DNA of 64,000 bases from Blepharisma stoltei (lineage: Eukaryota; Ciliophora; Heterotrichea; Heterotrichida; Blepharismidae): contig CAJZBQ010000014.1 in assembly GCA_914767885.1 (NCBI GenBank), positions 806,001-870,000 of the forward strand. Direction: 5' to 3'. Shown piece by piece: positions 54,958 through 64,000 of the stretch. The notes under the pieces were generated by a model. The model was given only the letters and a program-made list of their open reading frames with translations. It was not told the DNA's origin and did not search any database. How positions within the stretch are numbered: the stretch's first letter is position 1; the number at the start of each line of letters is the position of its first letter. The translations under genes and the position numbers were made by a program.

Positions 54958-55158
54958 TATTTTTTGGTGAAAAAAGCCCAAAAATAAAGGTATAAAAAAG
55001 TGCATTGCGCTTTTTATAGTCAAATGGGATGAAAAAAGTAATATTAAATTTTTTTTTCCAGGATTTATAAAGATTAAATTAAATAAATAGCAAATAATAA
55101 AATTACACAAAGAACAAATGGTGTAAATTTAGTTCAAATAAGCTGAAATAACTATTTA

Positions 55159-55474
55159 CTCCCCCCTCTGTGAGCTAGAAAAAACCATTGCAAAAATCCC
55201 TATTTTTGCCAAAAAAGCGAACAAAATTTTTTTATGACAAATATTTTTGATACATATTAATAATCAGGATAATGAAATCTATTTAATTTATAACAAATTG
55301 CATTTTAAAACATAATTTTTATAAAATTAAATTAATATTTGCTTTCCATATTTTGTGAGTGGGATTTTTTTTAAATCTTTAAAAAACATTTATAAAGTTT
55401 ATTTTATAAAATTTTAAAAAAAAATCACTTCGTGAGCGAACAAAATTTTTTGTTCGCTCACGGATGGAGAAGTA
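55159..55474. mobile_element. MITE-like IES, family A, intergenic
   Basis: TA-flanked, 316 bp; CTCCCCCCTCTGTGAGCTAG left with the CATTGCAAAAAT spacer, hairpin GTGAGCGAACAAAA/TTTTGTTCGCTCAC right. Lies between the SecA-like and C2-like genes. Confidence 0.8.
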
Positions 55475-55510
55475 AATGTTCTAATGTATCGCCTTCTTAT
55501 GCAGTGTGAT

Positions 55511-57314
55511 TTAGAAAGAGCCCACCATTTTAACTTCAACTAGTGATATCGAAACATTCTGCGTCGCCCTTTTATCGGATGGAGGCAATCCGGCAATTTT
55601 AAGTGCCACAAGCTGGCCAGAAAACCTCATAGGTGTTCTGCCTTGTGGCTTTAGCAAGCTTTGCAAACTTTGCTTCCATGGGAATTTTAAGCAGTAAAAT
55701 TCTATGCTTTCTTGCTTCCATGGGTCAATATATCTTTCAATATGCGATAAGCCAAGTTTAGCATTTGGATAAGGCACAGCAGAAAAACTGAACTTTATTA
55801 TCATAAAATTTCACAGGAGGAAGAGTTCTCATTAATCCCGTGCATATCTATTTTATAATTATGCAAAAGATAAAAGTATAATTTACTTTTTCTGCTTCGT
55901 CCAAATTATATACTTTATAGTAGGCAAAACACAAAATACTCGTGAGAAATCTTTCCATGCAATATGGGATAGAAGATATATGGTTTATCATTCCTTCCAG
56001 GAAGTCTATATTTTTTTGATTTTCAGCTTCCTTAGGATCTATAGTTATCATAGTTTTCAAATTAATTCGCTTATATATGCAAAGCAACTTTTCTAAATCA
56101 GCGAGAATGATCTTTTTACTGTTTGCTTTGTCTATTTTATCGCTGTTTAGATAATGTGAAATACTTGTTTTCGTTTTATTTATCATTTCTTCTATGTTTT
56201 CAGGATTTTTAATATTGAACTTGATTAATCCTTTTTTCAATTCCTCTTCCAAATTTTCTTCCTCAAAAGCGCTTTCATTTTGCTTAAGCTCTTTATTTTC
56301 TTTTGCTGCTTTTATTTCTTCAGACAATTGCAGCAATCTTTCAAGATCTATTAATTTATTTTTTGCGCTTTCCTCTTCATTAAATTTTTTTCTCTTATGG
56401 TAAAATAAAACTTCCTCTTTAGCTTCTTCTATTTTTTCAGCTATATTGCTTATATCATCAATTTCGTAGATTCTAAGCAGTTCATTCATTTCCTGTTCAT
56501 TTTTATTTTCTTGATTCTTCATTTGATCAATATCAAATTCATTTATTTCCTGCACATTTGTATTTTCTTGATTATTTACTTGAACAATTCCCAATTCATT
56601 TATTTCCTGCTCATTTTTATTTTCTAGCTTATTCTCTTCACCAGTATTTAATTCACTTATTTCTTGCTCGTTTTTATTTTCTAGCTTGCTCACTTCATCA
56701 ATATTTAATTCATTCTTTTCCTGCTCATTTTCATTTTCCTCTATACTTTCTTTGTTAATATTTAATTCATTTAAGTCTAGCTCATTTATTTTTTCCTGGT
56801 TTTTTATTTCATTAATATCCATATTTTCATTTTCCTTCGAATTTTCATCAATTCCATTTACTTTCTCAATTTGTAGAATCTCATATTTTTCTTTTTCTTG
56901 TGCCATTTCACCATTTTCTTGAATAGTTTCTGATGGATTTTCAGGACTTTCTTTCTCACTTATTTCTATTTCGATGTTAAAATTTTCATCATATTCGCTA
57001 GGGAAATTTAATTGAGTTTTTAGAGGGATATTTCTGATTAAGTCGATTGCCTCCGAGCCCAGTAGTTTGGGATCATCATAAGTCTTCATATAAATATTGA
57101 GGATTAAAGAGCTGGAAATATCTGGCTGCAAGTGTATAGGAGCAAGGCTGGAGACTTCTGATAGTTCAAAAGCAAATGATGAAAAGATGACTTGAGACGT
57201 TATGGGGTCACATAAAGTATAGCAGAGCTTTGGAATGGTATCTGAGTTCACATTTGGCTTGAAATTAACTTCGTTGATTTTAAAGGTAACCAAACGAATA
57301 TTTTCACTTATCAT
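55511..57314 (-). CDS. C2-like / Glu-rich repeat protein, paralog 1
   Basis: Starts MISENIRLVTFKINEVNFKP; an N-terminal ~120-residue C2-like beta domain (PLKTQLNFPSEYDENFNIEI), then acidic repeats of about 23 residues built on NELNIDEVSKLENKNEQE, then a helical region (EKIEEAKEEVLFYHKRKKFN; SKKIILADLEKLLCIYKRIN). Removing an 88-bp IES (55798-55885) joins YNLDEAEK to VKFSFSAVPYPNAKLGLSHI and a second beta-rich domain ending VSISLVEVKMVGSF. About 570 residues. Paralogous to the gene at 62222 (+). Function unknown; possibly a membrane/cytoskeletal scaffold. Confidence 0.75.
55798..55885. mobile_element. 88-bp TA-bounded IES
   Basis: Joining at TA links DEAEKV to KFSFSAVPYPN, turning two ORFs into one protein. 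Confidence 0.7.
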
Positions 57315-58874
57315 TTATGAATCTATAAATTTTTCTGAATATCTGCACAATAAAATGGAGCAAATATTTTTACTTAGACCTATTCGAATTTTAGGTCTTT
57401 CAACACCTAACTGATAATAATAAAAGAACCTTGGTCCTAACTTTATTCGATATAAAAATACGTGAGAAAGTGACTTTCTTAAGCTAAAGCATTGCAAATG
57501 ATAAAGCATCGTATGAGTACGCTTTACCGAAGCCAAATTAGAAAGAGGCTATAAAAACAGCAAGGAATTAATTATTCGTTTATCTTAAAGTGATTAAGAA
57601 TAAGGACGAAAGTAAGATATAGCGCTTTCCCGAGGATGGCGCGGAATGGCGCCATCCTCGGGAAAGCGCTATAGTAATCATTAAAGGGAACCTCTTGAAA
57701 TTAGCCATTCTAAAGTGAGGAATTAGCCATGCCTTAATTTAATAGGCTTGCAGATTATTTAGCAATTCTCGGAATATAAGACTTTTGAAATCATAATTAT
57801 TCACTAAAGTGTATGCAGGGGAAATATTAAGTAATTTTTAATCAGTGATTTTTATTAGTTTAAATCCATTTTATATTCAAAGTCATTTCTGCAAATTTAT
57901 ATAAATGGCTTTTTCAAAATAAAAATGTTTTGGGTATCGCTTCAACGAGAATGCTTTATTTAATTATAATAAAAACAACACTTTTGTTAGAGGCAAGGAC
58001 TTTAATTGCTTATCATTCTTATATAACCCTAAGTGGCAGAAGGATCATTATATTTATAAAAATATAAGTAAAATCGTTTTCTTTCTAGGAGAGAAGAAAC
58101 AAGATTTGCAATTTAAATTTAGTTGCTTGCTTATATGAAATCTAATCAAGTCATTTATTGGAATATCTGAGGATTTAAAATGCGATTTTATTTGTGTATA
58201 TTGAGTTCATGAAACCTGTGAAGCAGAAGACCATTAAAGTGCTAAGAAACTTGCTAAATTATATTAAAGGGTATATATTTGTGTATTAAAATCAGTCCTA
58301 AAGCAATAAACAGTATTATTCCTCTCTAAGGTTTAGAAAATTATGTTTCTCCCATATGAAGAATATATTAGCAATTTCATTTGTCTTTTATAATTGTAAA
58401 TTTCTATTCTCAAGGAAAAGTATATATCAATAAAAGCAATGAAAAATTAATCAAGATACATAATTGAGATAGAAATATTAAATCATATAAAAGCTAAGAC
58501 TTTTAGTGGCCAAATTGTTATTAACAGCCTGGTCAATTACTAAAGTTAGCAGAAATAAGTAAAGATTAAATCATAAAATCGAGATAAGCCAAGAAAAAAT
58601 GTTTTTCCTTAAGCAGCTGATATAAATCTTTTCCTATCCTTTATTTTGGCGACTCGGTTTTATTTCATCAAGATCCCATAAACAGCATTTTTAATAGCTT
58701 AAGGTGATCGCTATATTGAATAAATTATCATAACTTTTTCTTGTTACCAAAATATTAAGCAAGCTGCTTCTATTTAATTGATAATAAATTTAAAAAATAC
58801 GAATTTGCATAGGAGAGCTGCTTTTAAGGAAAGCTTAACATAAGCTTGACCATAATATAGAGCTTATATTATTT
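57315..58874. other. Divergent intergenic region
   Basis: AT-rich, apart from the 56-bp palindrome at 57618. Lies between divergent gene starts; no other feature recognised. Confidence 0.5.
57618..57673. mobile_element. 56-bp perfect-palindrome element (GATGGCGC family)
   Basis: Arms of 25 bp, TATAGCGCTTTCCCGAGGAT running into GGCGC, around a short loop. The segment TTCCCGAGGATGGCGC is identical to the arm of the 231-bp IES at 8580, so this is the minimal member of that family. Confidence 0.8.
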
Positions 58875-60493
58875 ATGGATGGATATGACACTAAAGGTCA
58901 AGCCTTACAGTCAATTAGAAAAATAGCAAAAAACCATAGGCCAGATATATTTGCCTTTAAAAGAGATCCTAAAGATAACTACAGATGGCAACAGATTTTT
59001 CTTGCAGGTATTGTAGGACCCTCTGAAACTCCATATGAAGGTGGGATATTTTATATCTCGGTTCCGCTTTATAAAAGCTTTTATATTATAGGGCCTTCCT
59101 ATAGATGGCGCGCAATGCGCCATCACCAGGCTATGTCGGGAGAGGGTTCCACACGAGGAATGGTTCTACGTGTGGAACCCTCTTTTTGGCTCGTGGAAAG
59201 TAGTTTTCTCACAGGTCAAAAAGAGGGTTCACACGTAGAACCATTCCTCGTGTGGAACCCTCTCCGACATGGCTCGGTGATGGCGCATTGCGCGCCATCT
59301 ATAGGAAGGCCCTATACAGTTCCTTACAAAAATTTTGCACCCAAATATAAGCGAGGACGGAATTATTCAGACAGAAATGCCCAGTTTAATCAAAATAGAT
59401 ATAGAAGATGGACTTATATGAATAATAGAGCTTTTGAAAAAACCAAATTGGGAATTAGCCACTAATAAAGAATTAGTACAAATTTATAATGAAAATGAAG
59501 AGAAATACTTTTCTTGTGTTAAAGAAGCTACGGCTATGTAGGGTTATACGGAAAAAAACACCCAGGTGGGTGTTTTACTGCTACATTTAAACCGTCAAAA
59601 ATGACGGATGTTTTTTTCAGTTTTTTTTTTTTTAGGAAAACCCCAATAATTTTTTAAAAAATATACTGGATATAAAACCTACCTGCGTTTTTTCTAGTTT
59701 TTTCGAATCCAAAAATCACATGAAAACACCTCTTTATGAACAGTATTTTATCGTAATCTAATTATTTTGGCGAGAGATTACCCTTAAAGATTTAATATAT
59801 AAAGTCTTGCTACAATCTAAATTCTAAAACCTAAAATATAAGCCGAATGAAACAAAGAAATTGCATTGTATATTAACCAATATATTTTTTTCGACCTTCA
59901 ATTTTTTATCCAAAAATCGCAGTAAAAATCAATATCAGCTATAAATAGAAAGCTGCAAACGGACTAATAATTCAAATTTAGATTTCTCTGGCAAAATTAT
60001 TTTAATTGATAAATTTGCAGATCAGTAACTAATATTAAATGATTATAGATATATGTGATGGAAATACTATATCAAAAACGACAGGTGCTTTTTACTTTTA
60101 AAATTTTCGTCACACACATTCATTATACTCCTTGTGAGTTAGAGATCTATCAGTTAATCAATCCAAATATATTTATTAGAGAAATCTAAATCTTGAATTA
60201 TTAGTCATTTGCAGCTTTCTATTTATAGCTGATATCTGTATTTTTAATCTTTATTTGGGTTTTTTCATGATTTTTGGATAAAAAAAATGATGGTCGAAAA
60301 TATAATGGTTAAGATACAATGCAATTTCTTTCTTCAATTACCATATATTTTTTAGATTTTAGAATTAAAATTGAAGCAAGTATATATATATATTAGATCT
60401 TTAAGGAAAATCTCTTGCTAAAATAATTAGATCCCGATAAAATACTTTTCAAAAAAAAATTTTCCTGATAACCCTGCTATGTACGCGATCTAA
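58875..60493 (+). CDS. E2-like UBC-fold protein lacking the catalytic Cys
   Basis: After removing IESs at 59091-59316 and 59541-60483 the frame is 149 residues, the normal length of a UBC domain. It matches ubiquitin-conjugating E2s: IRKIAKNHRPDIFAFKRDP, AGIVGPSETPYEGGIFYISV, IQFLTKILHPNISEDGII, a TGA-encoded Trp in EDGLI-W-IIELLKKPNW, NKELVQIYNENEEKYFSCVK, ending EATAMYAI. The HPN motif is present, but the catalytic Cys (HPNIxxxGxIC) is Gln here (HPNISEDGIIQ), and the YPFxPP segment is missing. Hence probably a UEV-like or pseudo-E2 that cannot form a thioester. No sign that this is a pseudogene: the frame and C terminus are intact once the IESs are gone. Confidence 0.8.
59091..59316. mobile_element. 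226-bp nested-palindrome IES (GATGGCGC family)
   Basis: Ends TATAGGGCCTTCCTATAGAT + GGCGCGCAATGCGCCATC hairpin in inverse copies, with an inner pair of GAGGGTTCCACACG...CGTGTGGAACCCTC hairpins. TATA flanks; removal joins KSFYII to QFLTKILHPN. Confidence 0.85.
59541..60483. mobile_element. 943-bp IES three codons before the E2-like stop
   Basis: GCTATGTA (59533-59540 and 60476-60483) flanks an element with terminal GGGTTAT...ATAACCC and long subterminal inverted repeats (GCAGCTTTCTATTTATAGCT-type stretch near 60215 pairs with one near 59945). Contains a GACACCC-like hairpin AACACCCAGGTGGGTGTT. Removal changes the stop from ...AM to ...AMYAI, matching the E2 C terminus. Confidence 0.8.
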
Positions 60494-60566
60494 TCATTTT
60501 TAAATAGAGAAATATAAATAAAGGCAAAATTTTTTAATTTTCGATTAAATCTTACTATAATAATTA

Positions 60567-61088
60567 TTAGTTATCAAAGCAAAGCTTAAATACTTCAATT
60601 GGTGATAATTCGCCAGTTCTCCTAAGCTTTTTCTTTGCTTTTTTATGTCCCAATCCAGCTGCTTTTTGCAAATAGTCAATCCCTACATTTTTATCTCTAT
60701 ACCCATAGAGTCCTTCTACATAAAACACTCCAATGCTGTACATAGATTCCGTGCACCCCATTTCAGCAGCTTCAAGCAATAGCTCCTTTGCCTTTGCCAA
60801 GTTCAGATCTCTGCCATTTTCTCCATGCAAATAGTCAAGTCCCAGGCAATGAATTTTTGCTCTTTTGATCATAAGAGATTGTCTTGATGATAAAGGCTCC
60901 TCGACTTTTGAGGGTCCTAGGTAGAAATTATCTTGTTCTTCCTCTTCACTTTCAGATTGCTTTAAAAAGCTCTGCAAAATAAAATTTTCTTTAAAATATG
61001 ATTTTGATGGATTTAAAGGGGAGAGGTCTTGTAAAAGGTTTGAGTAGGGTTTAAAATCTTGTTTATCGGCATTAAAGGTATGATTCAT
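60567..61088 (-). CDS. Sel1-like repeat protein
   Basis: A 173-residue uninterrupted ORF. Disordered, acidic N-terminal half (SFLKQSESEEEEQDNFYLGP), then about two Sel1-like repeats: AKIHCLGLDYLHGENGRDLN LAKAKELLLEAAEMGCTESM, and YSIGVFYVEGLYGYRDKNVG with IDYLQKAAGLGHKKAKK. SLR proteins are adaptor scaffolds. It lies convergent to the E2-like gene, about 70 bp away. A decayed copy lies upstream at 61380-61690. (Spaces mark breaks between quoted segments.). Confidence 0.75.
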   Translation of the reverse strand: MNHTFNADKQDFKPYSNLLQDLSPLNPSKSYFKENFILQSFLKQSESEEEEQDNFYLGPSKVEEPLSSRQSLMIKRAKIHCLGLDYLHGENGRDLNLAKAKELLLEAAEMGCTESMYSIGVFYVEGLYGYRDKNVGIDYLQKAAGLGHKKAKKKLRRTGELSPIEVFKLCFDN

Positions 61089-61379
61089 TTATTTTCAGGG
61101 TTTTATGCCCCTTATTATTATTTTTTGAAATTTAATATAAAATTTGGTAAAATTTAACCAAATCATTTAATGCAAATTATTTTTTAAATTTATTTCAATT
61201 AGAATTTATTTAAAAAGCAATATTATCTCTCACTCATGCATTTAAGATAAATATAATGATTATTTTGCATATCAAAGAGGTTCTATTTAATTCCTTGCCA
61301 TAATGAGTCTTAAATATTTTTTAGAGATATTATGAAGAAAGCTTTAGCTATTAAGAAAAGCTTAGAAATTTCAATTGAA

Positions 61380-61690
61380 GATATTTCTTCACTCATTCTT
61401 AGGTTTCTCTCCTCTTTTTAAGTGCCAATTTAGCTGTTTTGGCAAACAGTCATACACTATGTTTTTAATTAAAATCTAAAAACTCAATTCTATGAACAGA
61501 ATTCGTGAAAATTTCAAATAAAATTCCTTAGCTTTGTCAAGCTCAAGTCTTCGCTATTCTCTCCATGCAAATAGCTAGGCCAAAGCAATAAATTTTTGCT
61601 CTTTTAATTATAAGAGATCATTTTGATGATGAAGGCTCCACCACTTTGAGGATTCGCGGCAATTGTATTAAAAGGTTTGTAAAATAAAGT
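61380..61690 (-). pseudogene. Decayed copy of the Sel1-like gene
   Basis: Shares AATTTTTGCTCTTTT.AT.A TAAGAGAT and CTCTCCATGCAAATAG with 60820-60900, in the same order, but with many indels and stops. No open frame remains. Confidence 0.65.
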
Positions 61691-62221
61691 TTATTTAAAT
61701 TTAATTTTTATTCGCTCAGAAAGGAGAATTCTTCAAAAAAATCTATATGGGGATTTATATTCCTCAAATTTACAATACTTTGATAATATTTGTTTAAATT
61801 CAGAAAAATAATGTTGCTGTTAATATCTTAAATGTGCATCAATATATCATAAACATTTAAATTCTATTAAAATTAAATTTATATTTTATCTAAAAACGAT
61901 TTTTGTTCTTTTATTGCTGACTTCGCTATTAAACAATTTCTTTACCTTTTAGGTAGCTATAATTTAAATTGAAAGCTATAATTTTAAAAACAAATTCTTT
62001 TTTAAGAAATTTCTCTTCCAGCGTAAATTGTCCTTTGAGAAGCTAATATCATTTAATTCATAATTATTTATGAAATTTAAAGTGAATAAATATTGAAAAC
62101 ATATTGAGATCCGCTTATATGCAAATCTTCATCGTATAGCTTAATAAAAGCGCCAATTATTTATCAAATAAATATTCCACATTTTAATTCAGATATTCCC
62201 GAAAATTTTATCTTTCTATAA
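61691..62221. other. AT-rich intergenic DNA
   Basis: No feature recognised upstream of the second C2-like gene. Confidence 0.45.
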
Positions 62222-63884
62222 ATGATTAGTGGAATTAATTCTTTTCTTGTCTTTAAGATCAACAAAGTTGAATTCAACTGAAAATCAGATCCAAATCCAA
62301 TTTCAGAGCTCCTTTATACATTGTCGAATTCCCATACATCCCAGCTCATCTTTCAATCTCCACCTTTTGATTTGGCTCAAATCTCCAACCTCAATCCTGT
62401 TCAATTAGATGCTGATCTTGTTGATTCGATGACGCTTAGTTTTTATATGCAAGTCCTCGATGAAAAAAAGCTATTTGGGTCGGCTTTAATTGACCTTAGC
62501 CAAAATCTCCCTCTGAAAACATGGTTGACTATCCCGAGTAATAATGACGAAATTTTAAGTGTAGAAATAGAAATTATAAAAGAAGAAAACATTGAAAATT
62601 CATTTGAAATTATCCAAGAATCTCTTACTCCCCCCCTCCGTGAGTGAACAAAAAATTTTGTTCACTCACGGAGGGGGTTAATTTTTTTTTTAAAACAATT
62701 TATATATAAATTTTATAGAAAAAATTTTTTTCGAAATTTAAAAAAATCCTAATTCGCAAAAATTGGAAAGCAAATATTAATTTAATTTATAAAATTTATG
62801 TTTTAAAAAGCAATTTGTTTAAAATTAAACAGAATTAGCTCTAGATTTCATTATAATAATTATCACTTATATATCAAAATTTTTTTTCATAAAAAATTTT
62901 TTCTATTAAAACATTTTTGCTCACTCGCGGAGGGTGGGTTTTTGGGCAAAAAATAGCGATTTTTCTAATGGTTTTGTTCACTCACGGAGGGGGGGGGAGT
63001 TAGTGAAAGTGAAGTCAACGACAAAGAAAGCAATCTGCAAAAAAATAATGTAGAAAATAGAAATGAGCAGGAAATGTATGAGTTATTGAGGCTTAATGAA
63101 ATTGATGACGTAAATAAATTAACTGAAAAAATTGAAGAAGTGAAGGATGATATCGCTTTTTATCATAGAAAAAAATTAATTGAAGATGAAGAAGCAGCAA
63201 AAAATAGGCTAAGAGGACTTGAAAGATTAGAGCAATTACATAAAGAAATAAAAACAGCAAAAAAGGATAATGAAAAGAATAGGCATAATGCAAGTACTTT
63301 AGAGGAAGAAAATTTAGAATATGAGCTGGAGCAAGGGCTAAGCAAATATCATATTGAAAACCCTGAAAAATTGGAAGAAATGATAAATGACACAAAAGAC
63401 AATATTTCATTTTGTCTTACCCACCTCTTGCTAACAAGCAAAAATTTTTTTCTGTTTGCTAATCAGGGGATTTAATATTTTGAAATATTAAATTATATAT
63501 AAATTTTATTTTTTCGTATTTTTAAAAATCCAAATTTTTAAATATTTGAAATTAATTAATTATAAAATTTGTGCAAACTATTTAAAATTTAATATAATTA
63601 GTTCGATATCGCTATTAATATTATTAATTTATTTCGAATTACTACTAGTAAAAAATTTTAAATTAAAAAAAAATATCGCTCACGAATAAAGTTGTTAATT
63701 TCCCCAAAAAATGCTGATTTTGCTTGTTAACCAAGGGGAAATTAAAAGAAAAAGACTAGAAGAAGCAAAAAATGAAGAAAATATACTTGCTGATTTGGAA
63801 AATTTGAATTCTATATACAAAAAAATTGCCTTAAAATCAATGATAATTTTAGATCCTGACTCTCCATCTTGGTTTAGCGAGTAA
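62222..63884 (+). CDS. C2-like / Glu-rich protein, paralog 2
   Basis: ATG at 62222: MISGINSFLVFKINKVEFN-W (the W is TGA), paralogous to MISENIRLVTFKINEVNF of the 57314 gene. C2-like domain (DSMTLSFYMQVLDEKKLFGS; LPLKTWLTIPSNNDEILSVE), short acidic stretch, then helices EQEMYELLRLNEIDDVNKLT and LEEENLEYELEQGLSKYHIE. Two IESs (62628-63002, 63420-63744) must be removed; then ISFCLKRKRLEEAKNEEN continues to ILADLENLNSIYKKIALKSM and a TAA after PSWFSE. It lacks most Glu-rich repeats and the second beta domain of paralog 1. About 320 residues. Confidence 0.72.
62628..63002. mobile_element. MITE-like IES, family A, inverted
   Basis: TTA on both sides, 375 bp. Hairpin CTCCGTGAGTGAACAAAA/TTTTGTTCACTCACGGAG at the left end, two direct motifs at the right. 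Removal joins IIQES to LSESEVNDKESN in frame. Nearly the inverse complement of the element at 16051. Confidence 0.92.
63420..63744. mobile_element. MITE-like IES, family D (CTTGCTAACAAGCAAAA ends)
   Basis: TTA-flanked, 325 bp. Left: CCCACCTCTTGCTAACAAGC with an inverted partner TTTGCTAATCAGGGG; right: a degenerate direct copy then TTTTGCTTGTTAACCAAGGGG. Same layout as A-C with another motif. Removal joins ISFC to LKRKRLEEAKN, aligned with paralog 1. Confidence 0.72.
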
Positions 63885-64000
63885 AATTTCTTTGAAGCTT
63901 TCTTTAAATTTTATATGAAAGTCCAATTCAAAAATATATAAAAAATACAATTTGAATTCTTATCAATAATTTAATTTATCAAATTTATTATTAAGGTGCA

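Noticed and set aside
58911-59126. 71-residue minus ORF over the E2-like gene
   Set aside because: Antisense shadow of the UBC-fold coding sequence plus the palindromic IES.
16051-63002. C/G tracts as telomere or G-quadruplex arrays
   Set aside because: The tracts are single runs of variable length at MITE motifs, not tandem telomeric repeats; quadruplex formation would need several runs close together.

Overview
This window reads as nuclear DNA of a heterotrich ciliate of the Blepharisma type, and specifically as germline (micronuclear) DNA or a retained precursor of it. TGA is read as tryptophan inside conserved proteins: the GSK3 kinase, AATF/Bfr2, the vWA domain of a giant SecA-like protein, and a LamG/Cys-rich paralog where TGA aligns with TGG. 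TAA and TAG end the genes. AT content is high and genes are compact. Nearly every conserved gene is cut by precise insertions whose removal restores both the reading frame and the conserved protein spacing. I reconstructed about 40 such internal eliminated sequences (IESs), mostly bounded by TA. They include 58-190 bp elements, four families of MITE-like elements with C/G-tract ends, nested palindromes, and several SINE-like or foldback insertions with longer target-site duplications.

Layout. 0-3.7 kb (+): four tandem small genes starting MGCG (predicted acylated proteins) and a SINE-like repeat. 3.7-5.5 kb (+): an unknown protein and a twin-CX3C (small-Tim-like) protein with a 16-nt intron. 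5.6-10.3 kb (-): a TRPM-type LSDAT/SLOG protein and an ARM-repeat/LamG protein. 10.9-14.9 kb (+): AATF/Bfr2, signal peptidase subunit SPC22/23 and a Cys-rich, probably GPI-anchored surface protein. 15-28 kb (-): a decaying tandem array of secreted LamG/Cys-rich genes (two intact, one disabled, two N-terminal relics) in repeated flanking DNA.

28.5-41.6 kb (-): a compact run with a basic Cys-containing protein, GSK3, a TPR protein, an RPGRIP1L-like transition-zone protein, a B-box/kelch protein, a myristoylatable tandem-WWE protein and a coiled-coil protein. 43.0-55.0 kb (-): one giant gene (about 2,700 aa after excision) fusing a P-loop GTPase, a long helical region, a complete SecA-type motor and a vWA domain, interrupted by at least a dozen insertions. 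55.5-63.9 kb: two head-to-head C2-like/Glu-rich paralogs flanking an E2-like UBC-fold gene that lacks the catalytic Cys, and a Sel1-repeat gene with a decayed copy.

The most distinctive points are: (i) four MITE families with unrelated terminal motifs but the same motif layout (a hairpin pair at one end, direct repeats at the other); (ii) insertions bounded by TCA, or by 8-9 bp repeats without TA; (iii) palindromes nested inside palindromes; and (iv) the GTPase-SecA-vWA fusion. All excision products are inferred from frame and family conservation, not from somatic reads. Coordinates of interrupted genes are germline spans.
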